64,000 nt of DNA, from assembly GCA_022772675.1 (NCBI GenBank), contig JALEZW010000011.1:1-64000 (forward strand), written 5' to 3'. The notes under the pieces are model-generated. The model was not told the DNA's origin, searched no databases, and was given only the letters and a program-made list of their open reading frames with translations. A program made the position numbers and the translations under genes. Of this stretch, positions 36,279 through 44,593 are shown piece after piece; positions within the stretch are counted from its first letter, which is position 1; each line of letters begins with the position of its first letter. Origin of the DNA: Agathobacter sp. Its GTDB lineage: Bacteria > Bacillota > Clostridia > Lachnospirales > Lachnospiraceae.

Positions 36279-38900
36279 TTATCTGTTGATTTTCTTTTCA
36301 TACTCATCGATTTGCCGGATAAAAGCACGGTATCCGCTGATAGGCCAGTGAATGCCATCTCCGCCATTATATTTCAAATATCCATCCGATCCTTTCAGTG
36401 CCTTTGTATAATCAAAAAATCTGCAGTCCTTATCCTTTGCAAATTTTTTTAACTGTTTATTCCATTCAGTAATTCTGGAAAAACCTTTTCTCTTTAAAGC
36501 AGTAGCTCTTGTCACAGGCGAAACTGCCAGGATTACAATTTCTGTCTTAGGACTCTCATCTTTTATCTGCTGAATAATCTCTGAATAATTTTTTAGCATG
36601 TCTCCCATCTTACGGTAAGAAATCTCATTCATACCCAGCATTAGATACAACCGATCCGGCTTTTTGGCAATAACCGTATCAACAGCTGTCTCTCCATGAA
36701 AAGCTCCGTTGGTCTGAAATGATAATGTTCCCAATCCCCGATGTGCCACAACGGATTTCTTTCCTGGAGATTTCATCTCCTTTAAAACATGATATGCAGA
36801 CACTCCTTCCATGATAGAATCTCCCGCAAAAACCACCTTCCCGGGAATATTTTTTGTACAGGCAGATGCCGCTTCTGACAGTGGTGACTTTCTTTCAGTT
36901 TCCGATTTTGATACACGGGCACAAACCTTATAATAGTACTTTGTATTTTTCTTACATTTCTTATCCAAATAGGTAGTCTTTTTTGTCCCGGCTATTTTCT
37001 TATACTTTCCTGTTTTCTTTGTGGAACGGTAAATATCGTAATACCCCGCTCCTTTTCCCTTTTTCCAGGTAATTTCTATGGCTGTGTTACTTTTTGCCTT
37101 CACTTTGGTGATTTTTACCCGGCTTAAAGGCTTCTTTTTCTGCTCCGATGCCGATGTTTGTTCCTCTCCGGAAGGTTCTGTCGTCCCGGAAGGCTCCGTC
37201 GTTTCGGAAGGTTCTGTCGTCCCGGAAGGTTCTGTCGTCCCGGAAGGTTCTGTCGCCCCGGAAGGCTCCGTCGTTTCGGAAGGTTCTGTCGTTCCGGAAG
37301 GTTCTGTCGTAATAGATGGTTTCTGTTGGCCGTCATCTTCCAAGCTGGAAGTCTCCCCTGTTAAGCGAAATGCCGCACTTTTTAAACTGCTCTTTTTAAT
37401 CTTCTTCAGTTTCTTGTTTAAGTTTGTCTTTATGGTGCTCTTTTCCAGCTTATTAACTTTTTTTACTGCCTCTTCATAATCCTTCTTTTCCCTGCTCTGC
37501 ACTGCAGTCTTAACCGCATCCTCCGCCTGATGCTGGCAGATCAAAAGCCTGTCCGTAGCTGCACACAATGTATTCATCCACTGTGCATATCCGGCCATAT
37601 TCAGATGGACATATCCATCACCACTGTATTTTAGATTTAAAGTACCCCCTTTTGTCTTAAGACAGCTGTTAACATCTATGTAATACAAATCTTTTTGGGA
37701 TGCGCAGTAATTTTCCATAAGGCTGTTCAGCTTATTTACATTTTTATTGCTAAGGGACTTTCCCTCATTGCCTGCAGCTACCGGTGTTGTACTCTCAATA
37801 AAAATCACAACCTTGGGACTGTCCTTTTTAATTCCGTCCAGATATGAGACATATCTCTTATAAACCCCTTCCGGCGATTCCCACAAATCGTTCATTCCCA
37901 TGTTAATAAATACTTTTTTCACTCCGGAACGGGCAACTGCCACACGGGCTTTATATGGTGTACCATTATAGGTTACCTTATATTTATCTGAGCTTGAAGC
38001 ATCATTCATAAAAGAATAACAACCTCTTACCATCATGGCAGGATGTCCCAGATAACCCTTTCCCTGGGAATCAAAATACATTTTCTGTCCCACTCCGATG
38101 GAACTTCCAATAAAACCGGAATCTGAAAACCACTGATCCCGTTCTTTTTTTGAGATTGACTTCTTTGAATCACCGGAATTTACTACATGAATCACTTCAT
38201 AATAATGATAAATATCTTCGTTCTGAACAACAGTTACCTTAATAAGTGCTGTTCCCTTTGCTTTCGCACTGATTTTTCCCTGATTATCTACAAAAGCAAT
38301 CTCCGGTTTTGTACTCTGATACGTTATTTTTGCATTTTTTTCCAATCCCTTTAGATGAATGCTGCTGTTTTTCCCCTTTATCAGTTGTTTATGCAGATAG
38401 AGTTTCACTGCTTTAGAATCAGCAGCTCTTTTCCATGCCTTGCCATAATTTTTCACCTTGTAAAACCGGTCATACTTAACATGTACATGAAACTCTGTCT
38501 TCTGTGTTTTTTTTCCACTTTTTACATTCACCTGTACAACTGCACTTCCGCATTCTTTAGGAATCAGTTGTCCTTTTCTGCCAACGGTAACGATATTCGG
38601 CTGATTTGAAATAATTTCAATTTTTGCCTTTTCTCCGGCTTCCCTGAAATCCAGATAATAGGTTGATTCAGGCGTTAATGTCAGTGTTTCCGATAGTACA
38701 GGTACTTTCTTTTCTACCTTGTCTTCCTCGATTTCCGGCTTCTGCTCCGGCCCGATATCAGATTCTTCCACTTCTGTAGTGGTATCTGCATTTCCTGCTG
38801 CCGCCTCTTCCGCCTTAACAGACAACGGATCTGCCATGATTAACGTTGCTGCCAAAGCCAGTGTCAGTAAACGCTTTATCTGTCTGCACTCCACTTTCAA
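36279..38900 (-). CDS. Secreted double-SGNH protein with Ig-like, stalk and FN3 domains (873 aa)
   Basis: Multidomain extracellular esterase-like protein. Signal peptide 1-30. Ig-like Big_2 type regions ~75-235. First SGNH-like domain ~250-450: GFIGSSIGVGQ (Ser block I), VFINMGMNDLWE (block III), GDGYVHLNMAGYAQW (Asp-His). A Lys-rich helical segment ~455-515 is followed by a Thr/Ser/Pro/Glu stalk of PSGTTE-type repeats. FN3 domain ~595-685. Second SGNH ~690-870: VVFAGDSIMEGVS, LMLGMNEISY, GDGIHWPISGY. Start at TTG 38900 with GGAGGAG; GTG 38894 is an alternative. Own promoter at 38929-38958. Probably de-acetylates or acylates the polymer handled by the MBOAT. Confidence 0.82.
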   Translation of the reverse strand: MKVECRQIKRLLTLALAATLIMADPLSVKAEEAAAGNADTTTEVEESDIGPEQKPEIEEDKVEKKVPVLSETLTLTPESTYYLDFREAGEKAKIEIISNQPNIVTVGRKGQLIPKECGSAVVQVNVKSGKKTQKTEFHVHVKYDRFYKVKNYGKAWKRAADSKAVKLYLHKQLIKGKNSSIHLKGLEKNAKITYQSTKPEIAFVDNQGKISAKAKGTALIKVTVVQNEDIYHYYEVIHVVNSGDSKKSISKKERDQWFSDSGFIGSSIGVGQKMYFDSQGKGYLGHPAMMVRGCYSFMNDASSSDKYKVTYNGTPYKARVAVARSGVKKVFINMGMNDLWESPEGVYKRYVSYLDGIKKDSPKVVIFIESTTPVAAGNEGKSLSNKNVNKLNSLMENYCASQKDLYYIDVNSCLKTKGGTLNLKYSGDGYVHLNMAGYAQWMNTLCAATDRLLICQHQAEDAVKTAVQSREKKDYEEAVKKVNKLEKSTIKTNLNKKLKKIKKSSLKSAAFRLTGETSSLEDDGQQKPSITTEPSGTTEPSETTEPSGATEPSGTTEPSGTTEPSETTEPSGTTEPSGEEQTSASEQKKKPLSRVKITKVKAKSNTAIEITWKKGKGAGYYDIYRSTKKTGKYKKIAGTKKTTYLDKKCKKNTKYYYKVCARVSKSETERKSPLSEAASACTKNIPGKVVFAGDSIMEGVSAYHVLKEMKSPGKKSVVAHRGLGTLSFQTNGAFHGETAVDTVIAKKPDRLYLMLGMNEISYRKMGDMLKNYSEIIQQIKDESPKTEIVILAVSPVTRATALKRKGFSRITEWNKQLKKFAKDKDCRFFDYTKALKGSDGYLKYNGGDGIHWPISGYRAFIRQIDEYEKKINR
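37170..37315 (-). repeat. 18-bp tandem repeat coding for PSGTTE stalk
   Basis: About eight copies of an 18-bp unit (plus strand like GGTTCTGTCGTCCCGGAA) encode six-residue repeats PSGTTE, PSETTE and PSGATE. Copies are close to identical, so the number is likely to vary between strains by slippage. Confidence 0.85.
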
Positions 38901-38928
38901 ACTCCTCCTTGCAGTATCTAATATTAAT

Positions 38929-38958
38929 ATTATACACTACAAAATTTAGAAATGGCAA
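38929..38958 (-). promoter_or_regulatory. Promoter of the SGNH-MBOAT cluster
   Basis: Minus strand TTGCCA (38958-38953), 18 nt, TATAAT (38934-38929). Perfect -10. Confidence 0.6.
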
Positions 38959-38972
38959 TATCTTTAAAATAT

Positions 38973-40001
38973 TTATTGAAAATACTGATCTACACCATCC
39001 GCAATTCCCTCTGCAATCTTCTGCTGGTAATCCTCCGTTGCCATCTTTAAATCCTCATCGCGGTTGGTCATATATCCCATCTCCACAATCGTAACCGGCA
39101 CATTACACCAGTTGATTCCGCTCATGGTATCCGTTTCCCAGACATATTCCTTTTTACAGCCTGTTTTTGCCACCAGTGCATTCAGTACAGCCTCTGACAA
39201 TGCTTTACTCTGAGAATGCAAACCGCCATTATAGGGATTTGACGCTGTCTGACAGATCGTCATGGCTCCATTTGTGGAAGAATTCTCCGAACCATTTGCA
39301 TGAACCCGGATAAAGGCATCTGCATTGGCATCATTCGCTACTTTTGCTCTCTCACTGTTACTGATGTTGACATCATTGGAGGTTCTTACCATAATAACCT
39401 GATAGCCACGGTTTAACAGTTCCGTCTGCAGCTTCTGCGATACCATAAGGGTAAGTTCATATTCCGCCAGACCGCTTGCTGTACCTGCAGTTCCGGAAGA
39501 TACTTTTGCCTTGGTCTCTGATGCCCCGGGTCCGATAGGCTCCTTCTCACTATTGGCGTGGGCCTGATGTCCGGCATCAATCACTACAAGCTTTCCTTTT
39601 GAAAGCTCATCCTCCTTTACCAGATACTCAGAAGAAACATAATACACCTGCTCATCTATCAGTACTCTCGTCCAGCCATTCTCCGAGTCCACAACCGATA
39701 CCTCATCCCCTCTGTGCAGTTTTTTATATACTTCAGAATCTGTCCGCGGTTCAGTTCTTACGTTTACGGTCTCTTTTGCATATAAAGTTCCACTCACCTT
39801 AGGAAGTTCTTCCTCTGTTTCACTCGCTTTTTCCGTTTCCGGCACCGGAATCCCGATATTTTCTGCCTCTGTTTCCGTTTCTGTTTCCTGTTTCTCTGCA
39901 GGTTTCCACTCCGGCTCTTTTTGCACCGTCTTAAAGGAGCAGCCTGTCAGTAAAAGCAGAGACAGCATCAAAATAATCCCGCAGTTTTTTTTACTTCCCA
40001 T
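38973..40001 (-). CDS. Lipoprotein N-acetylmuramoyl-L-alanine amidase with SH3 domain
   Basis: Cell-wall hydrolase. Lipoprotein signal [12 protein letters not shown] with Cys about residue 21. A Glu/Thr-rich linker (30-70), then a bacterial SH3 domain ([28 protein letters not shown], ~72-130) and an Amidase_3 domain ~140-340: [16 protein letters not shown] (Zn His), [18 protein letters not shown] (second His) and [17 protein letters not shown] (catalytic Glu). ATG 40001 follows GGAGGAAATT; the ATG four codons earlier overlaps the ribosome binding site. It separates the ABC cluster from the SGNH cluster; no operon link is certain. Confidence 0.93.
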   Translation of the reverse strand: MGSKKNCGIILMLSLLLLTGCSFKTVQKEPEWKPAEKQETETETEAENIGIPVPETEKASETEEELPKVSGTLYAKETVNVRTEPRTDSEVYKKLHRGDEVSVVDSENGWTRVLIDEQVYYVSSEYLVKEDELSKGKLVVIDAGHQAHANSEKEPIGPGASETKAKVSSGTAGTASGLAEYELTLMVSQKLQTELLNRGYQVIMVRTSNDVNISNSERAKVANDANADAFIRVHANGSENSSTNGAMTICQTASNPYNGGLHSQSKALSEAVLNALVAKTGCKKEYVWETDTMSGINWCNVPVTIVEMGYMTNRDEDLKMATEDYQQKIAEGIADGVDQYFQ

Positions 40002-40117
40002 AATTTCCTCCATTTATTTAAATGATATGAGGTTTGCCCCCCTCATTTGATACACCAATTACTCTGATTGTATCAATCAAAATCCCTGCCCATACACTGG
40101 TAAAACCTGACACAGTC

Positions 40118-41149
40118 TTATCCATTCAAAAAAATACCTGTCGGTGTTAAATAAGATAGATATCTTACTGCCGGTAAAAAAACCTCCAGCCGGAAAAATA
40201 CAGGATAGATAAGAACACTGACCGCAGTCAGAGCCAGTCCAAAGGCTGCAAAACTTTCCGGTTTATGGGTAAAACTAGTGATAAATACCGTCCAAGGCAC
40301 ACCAATCAGCAGGAATAGTACCAGCCTAATCGTCTCCTCTCCTGCACCGCGGGATTCCGGAAGCATAAGTATCAGCACAAGTCCCACAGCTGCCGGCAGC
40401 GTTACCGCTGCATAAGTTCTTACAAGAGAAAACAAAAAACCTTCTGTCCCTGTAAAACAGCTTCTTACCCACTTTCCACCGGCTTCGTAAACCAGACCGT
40501 TGGAAAAGTACATAGCTGCCATAAGAAATAACACAAAAATCCCCTGCAGGGGATAACATTTTTTTGTACCCTGTCTGCTCTCTCCTGTATCCTTTACCGT
40601 AATTACATCAATTTTGAAAAAGTCACTGTCCGTGTAACTGACATTGGAATCATAAATTACTTTCATACGGTTTTCGCTGTGATTACCAAAAATTCTGCCC
40701 TCATTTCCTATTAAAATTTCGTTGCTGTATAATCTGAAAAATACAGCAAAAACAGTTTCCTTGGCAATCTCTCCCTTTGTTGTATAGGGACTGGCGATAT
40801 AACGGACACAATACCTTAAATCTTCCTTTTTTATCTTCTCATCCATCCCCGGATCCGGTAAAAAGCCACATTCCAGTTTTCCGGATTCCACATCACGATA
40901 CAAATTTTTTTTATCTTTGTACATCCGAAATTTAAAACGGCTGTCAGAACCGGTAAGGAGCGATTCCATTTCTTTCCCATATCTACTCTCCCCGGGCATA
41001 AAACCAACCACAAGATTATCTGCAGAAGGCATATGAATTTCTGAAATCAAATATAACAAAAGCAGCATGGCCAGTAAAAAAATCCATGTGGTTTTCTTTT
41101 TTAAATTTTCTTTCCATAAAAGGAAATACCAGACTAATCCCTTTTGCAT
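40118..41149 (-). CDS. ABC-2 type transporter permease
   Basis: Membrane component of an exporter. One N-terminal helix (TTWIFLLAMLLLLYLISEI, ~18-36), a long extracytoplasmic part and five helices near the C-terminus (GIFVLFLMAAMYFSNGLVY, VTLPAAVGLVLILMLP, LVLFLLIGVPWTVFITSF, FAAFGLALTAVSVLIYPVFF), the ABC2_membrane_3 layout. Start at ATG 41149, overlapping the previous permease by 16 bp; a longer frame overlaps further. Pairs with 41134-42330 and the ATPase at 43910. Substrate unknown. Confidence 0.8.
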   Translation of the reverse strand: MQKGLVWYFLLWKENLKKKTTWIFLLAMLLLLYLISEIHMPSADNLVVGFMPGESRYGKEMESLLTGSDSRFKFRMYKDKKNLYRDVESGKLECGFLPDPGMDEKIKKEDLRYCVRYIASPYTTKGEIAKETVFAVFFRLYSNEILIGNEGRIFGNHSENRMKVIYDSNVSYTDSDFFKIDVITVKDTGESRQGTKKCYPLQGIFVLFLMAAMYFSNGLVYEAGGKWVRSCFTGTEGFLFSLVRTYAAVTLPAAVGLVLILMLPESRGAGEETIRLVLFLLIGVPWTVFITSFTHKPESFAAFGLALTAVSVLIYPVFFRLEVFLPAVRYLSYLTPTGIFLNG

Positions 41150-42330
41150 ATCACAGTTCCAATTGTGGCAGCTACTGCCAGCCATCCAATCATTTCCATA
41201 ATATTTTTAAGTGAACAGGTTCCAAAAAGCAGATTCATATTGTACATATTCCACTGATGAAGCGGCAGCCATTTTCCTGCCTGTGACATCCATTCCGGTA
41301 AATAGGAAAGGGGAATGAAAATACCAGATCCAGCTGCAATGATCAGTTCTACTGCCATAAGTACAAGTATTCCCGTAAAAGAATCTCCGGTAACTGCATA
41401 GATGACATGGTAAAATGCAGCAAAAACAAGGCAAAGTAAATAGAGGCCCGGCAGAATCCACTTGTCCCAGAACAGCAAATCCATGTCCAGTGCATAAGTC
41501 AGAATGCAGCCTGCCCCGAAATAGAGGCAGGCTGTCAACATCAGTATATTTGTCATTACAACGATTCTAACCCACATAAAAGTACGTCCGGTAATCCCAT
41601 AAAGGGTAAGCTTATTCACTACTGCCCGTTCCCGTTTCCGGTAAAGGGGAAAAAAAGTAAGACCAGCAGCAAGCAGAAAAAATAACATTCCCGTGGAACA
41701 ATAATAGGCTGACTGACCATATATTCCAAAGGGAGAACATACCTCGCTTTCAAACAAATCGCTTCGGCAAAACATCTGTTTTACATACTGTTCTGCCATC
41801 TCATTTCCAATGGATCCCTGAGGTACAACGGTCTTTTCAACCCCGGCCTGTTTCAAAACGGAAAATACTCCGGCCTCTGCTGTCCACAGCATAGAAATCC
41901 CGTCTTCCAGCAATTCGGAAAATGCCGTAAGCTCTGTTGTCATCTCTTCCGGAAGATATAGTTTTACGGATGTCTTCCTTCCCATATCCACATCTCTGTA
42001 AAAATGCTCCGGGAAAACCAGGGCAGCCTGAATCCTGCCTTCTTTTATTCTCTCCAATGCCTCATCCTCACTCATATAGGAAAAATGGCAGATACTTTTT
42101 ACACTCTGCATAGATGAGGCAAAATTTGTTAGAAGCTTTAATTCTTCTCCATCCTCCGGAATTACAACGGCAGTATCAATCTGTTTAAGAGCCATCTGTT
42201 TTCCAAATATGTGGCTGCAGATTAGAACACCTGCCATTAATAATACAATCCCGGACAAAAAATATTTAATTGTTTTGCTGAAGACCTTAAAAGCTCTCTT
42301 TTGTTCCAAACACCAGAATTTAAACAGCAT
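41134..42330 (-). CDS. ABC-2 type transporter permease
   Basis: Second membrane subunit of the exporter, same architecture: N-terminal helix (TIKYFLSGIVLLMAGVLIC), extracytoplasmic domain, and C-terminal helices such as STGMLFFLLAAGLTFFPLY and FTGILVLMAVELIIAAGSGIF. 398 aa. It starts directly after the stop of the FDPMTG gene (TAAATG). Forms a heterodimer with the neighbour permease by inference. Confidence 0.82.
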   Translation of the reverse strand: MLFKFWCLEQKRAFKVFSKTIKYFLSGIVLLMAGVLICSHIFGKQMALKQIDTAVVIPEDGEELKLLTNFASSMQSVKSICHFSYMSEDEALERIKEGRIQAALVFPEHFYRDVDMGRKTSVKLYLPEEMTTELTAFSELLEDGISMLWTAEAGVFSVLKQAGVEKTVVPQGSIGNEMAEQYVKQMFCRSDLFESEVCSPFGIYGQSAYYCSTGMLFFLLAAGLTFFPLYRKRERAVVNKLTLYGITGRTFMWVRIVVMTNILMLTACLYFGAGCILTYALDMDLLFWDKWILPGLYLLCLVFAAFYHVIYAVTGDSFTGILVLMAVELIIAAGSGIFIPLSYLPEWMSQAGKWLPLHQWNMYNMNLLFGTCSLKNIMEMIGWLAVAATIGTVICKRD

Positions 42331-43869
42331 TTAGTATGATTCCATATCCTGCATTTCCGAAACAAGACCATAAATATCTGACTCTGAAGCATTACCGATG
42401 TCAAACTCTTCTCCGGAATATTTCTCGATTTCTGCACCTTTTTTAATTGTAACCGTACCGGAAATATCATCCCCTCTGATAGAGAATTCAAAGCCCTTCC
42501 GGTCTGTTTTTAAAGTTCCGCTTATGCGTACATCATCCGTCAAATCCAGTTCATAATCTCCTGTTTTTGCGTTGTACTCCATTTCTAAGACCTTATCTCC
42601 ATCAACATAGAGACGACTCTTCTCTGTCTTTCCGCTTACCTCACCTTCCAGTTCCATTAAGGTTTCCCCATCTGCTTTCAGTTCCATATTCTGCGTTCTG
42701 GTTTTTCCACCCTTAAACAGCAGCTGCAACTCATCCCCTTGTACTTCAAAGGAAACGCAGGCAAGCTTTCCCTTGTAAATATAAAAGGTAATATCCATAT
42801 CCGGCATACCATCAAAGCCGTCCCTTAATTCGTTAAAGGCTTCTCTGACATCTGCCTGATCGTAAATATCCCCCAGTTCCTCACTGGTAAAATCATCCAG
42901 GGCATCCACGAAATCTTTCATGGTATCCTCTGTCACCGTTACCTGATATCCCTTGCACTTTCTGTCTTTTCCATTTACCTCAAAGGAATCTTTTCCGACT
43001 GATTTAAACTTAAGGTCCTTATACTGCCTTGTAAGAATCTTTGCAAGCTTTTCTGTCTGATTTTTCTGCTCTTTCTGTGAAAAAACAGTTTCGCAGGCTT
43101 TATCGATTGCATCTAAAGTATCAGAGCCTAACTGTTCTTTTAAATATCCTGATTTTTCTTCATGATAATCATAGATAAATAATTTATTGCCCAAAAGAGG
43201 AATCTCTGCTTTTACTTTATTCTTATCAATTCCCGCAAGAAACGAAATCTCCGGAGTGTCCTCAACATTTATTTTGCCTGAAAACTGCTTTTCATTTGTT
43301 TTACTGCTATAGGTCACGTTGATGCTGTTGGATTCCGCTTTTCCATCCACACTTACGGTATATGCCTTCTCATTTAACAGATTGATTCCTTTCATGTTTT
43401 CTGCCACTTCCGGAATGTCTGTGAATGTATTAGATACAGCAAGTGCTACTTTTCCGGATGGTCCCAAAAAGGCTCCGCTTTTCACACCTGCAAATGCAAC
43501 TACGCAACAGCAAAGTATTGCTGCAATCACACCAAGGATTGCTGCAAATTTGCCCTTTTTCTTTTTTCCGGTTCCAGTATTTATTCCTGCGGTATTCATT
43601 CCTGCATTGTATTCTGCTCCTGTGTTTGACTGAATCGGTGCTCCCGTCATCGGGTCGAATTTCATTCCCAGTGCGCTTCCCGGCTCTGCCTTTGACTGCA
43701 CCGGCTCCCCCGTCATCGGGTCAAATTTCATTCCCGGTGTGCTTTCCGGCTCTGCCTTTGACTGCACCGGTTCCCCCGTCATCGGGTCGAATTTCATTCC
43801 CGGTGCGCTTTCCGGCTCTGTCTTTGGTTCAATTGGTTTTCCCGTCATTGGATCAAATCTCATTTCCAT
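42331..43869 (-). CDS. FDPMTG-repeat membrane protein (512 aa)
   Basis: Not a family I can name. The N-terminus (cytoplasmic by topology) has four 22-residue repeats built on M[RK]FDPMTG[KEA]P. One membrane helix follows at ~108-132 (FAAILGVIAAILCCCVVAFAG). The ~380-residue outer domain has Lys/Asp/Glu-rich beta segments. It shares SGxFLGxSGKV after the helix, then DRKCKGYQVTV, DITFYIYKGKLACV and LLFKGGKTRTQ with the shorter paralogue at 50282. The gene lies between the permeases and the ATPase, so it probably works with the exporter, perhaps as an accessory or substrate-binding subunit. Confidence 0.78.
   Translation of the reverse strand: MEMRFDPMTGKPIEPKTEPESAPGMKFDPMTGEPVQSKAEPESTPGMKFDPMTGEPVQSKAEPGSALGMKFDPMTGAPIQSNTGAEYNAGMNTAGINTGTGKKKKGKFAAILGVIAAILCCCVVAFAGVKSGAFLGPSGKVALAVSNTFTDIPEVAENMKGINLLNEKAYTVSVDGKAESNSINVTYSSKTNEKQFSGKINVEDTPEISFLAGIDKNKVKAEIPLLGNKLFIYDYHEEKSGYLKEQLGSDTLDAIDKACETVFSQKEQKNQTEKLAKILTRQYKDLKFKSVGKDSFEVNGKDRKCKGYQVTVTEDTMKDFVDALDDFTSEELGDIYDQADVREAFNELRDGFDGMPDMDITFYIYKGKLACVSFEVQGDELQLLFKGGKTRTQNMELKADGETLMELEGEVSGKTEKSRLYVDGDKVLEMEYNAKTGDYELDLTDDVRISGTLKTDRKGFEFSIRGDDISGTVTIKKGAEIEKYSGEEFDIGNASESDIYGLVSEMQDMESY
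43640..43863 (-). repeat. 66-bp tandem repeats, FDPMTG motif (4 copies)
   Basis: Four in-frame copies of a 66-bp unit code for the 22-residue FDPMTG repeats. The middle copies are almost identical at DNA level (differences mainly in the last Pro-Ser/Gly codons), pointing to recent duplication. A two-copy version is found at the start of 50282-51223. Confidence 0.85.
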
Positions 43870-43909
43870 TTTGCTTTCTCCTTTTTATATGCAAATTACT
43901 TGCATTTTG

Positions 43910-44593
43910 TTATTTTTCAAGAAAAAATTTCCTGATTTCTTTCATTCGTAACTGCTTATCTTCCTGCAGTTCCACTAATTTTCCATCTGCCATCAACAGG
44001 CACCGGTCGGCACGCATGATTTCCTGTTCCTCATGGGATGCCATCAGAATCGTCCCATTCATGCTCTGGTATTCCGACAGCCACTCCAGAATACTTTCTT
44101 TAAAGTAAATATCCAAAGCAGCTGTGGGCTCATCCAGAATCAGTACCGGCGGAAGTTCCAGAAAGGCGCAGGCAATGGAAAGTCTCCGTTTCATGCCGCC
44201 TGACAATTTTTCCACCTTTTGAGAGAGCATCTCCTCCAGATGAAACTGTGCGATCACCTGCTGCATATTCTGTTTTTTTCCTGCCGCCCAGAACTTTAAG
44301 TTATCACGTACTGACAATTCCTCAAAAAGGGGATTTTCCTGTGGCACATATCCGCAATATTTCCGATATACACTCCCCTTATTTCCGGCAGATGTTCCAA
44401 AATACGCAACGGTTCCACTGTCCGGTTTCTTTGTCCCGGACAAAATCTGTAACAGTGTGGATTTTCCACAGCCATTCTTCCCGACAATAACAATCCATTC
44501 TCCACAGACTGCCTGAAAGGTAATGTCCGTAAGTACCTGTTTCCTGCGATATCTTTTTGTAATTTCAGACACGGTAACTGCGTATTTTACCAT
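43910..44593 (-). CDS. ABC transporter ATP-binding protein
   Basis: ATPase of the exporter. 227 aa. Walker A GKNGCGKSTLL (about 37-47), signature LSGGMKRRLSIA (about 135), Walker B PPVLILDEPTAALD (about 154) and H-loop MASHEEQEI. Typical ABC-2 class. Its start overlaps the upstream zinc-ribbon gene's stop by 7 bp. Confidence 0.95.
   Translation of the reverse strand: MVKYAVTVSEITKRYRRKQVLTDITFQAVCGEWIVIVGKNGCGKSTLLQILSGTKKPDSGTVAYFGTSAGNKGSVYRKYCGYVPQENPLFEELSVRDNLKFWAAGKKQNMQQVIAQFHLEEMLSQKVEKLSGGMKRRLSIACAFLELPPVLILDEPTAALDIYFKESILEWLSEYQSMNGTILMASHEEQEIMRADRCLLMADGKLVELQEDKQLRMKEIRKFFLEK

Noticed and set aside
37078-37479. Repeat-rich plus-strand frames (Val/Glu/Gly/Ser; Arg/Gly/Phe)
   Set aside because: Shadows of the PSGTTE repeats in the SGNH gene.
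40014-40117. c-di-GMP riboswitch (GGGCAAACC seen) before the lipoprotein amidase
   Set aside because: Only the short GGGCAAACC string and two small inverted repeats (TTGATACA/TGTATCAA and ATGAGG/CCTCAT) are present; the rest of the GEMM core is missing.
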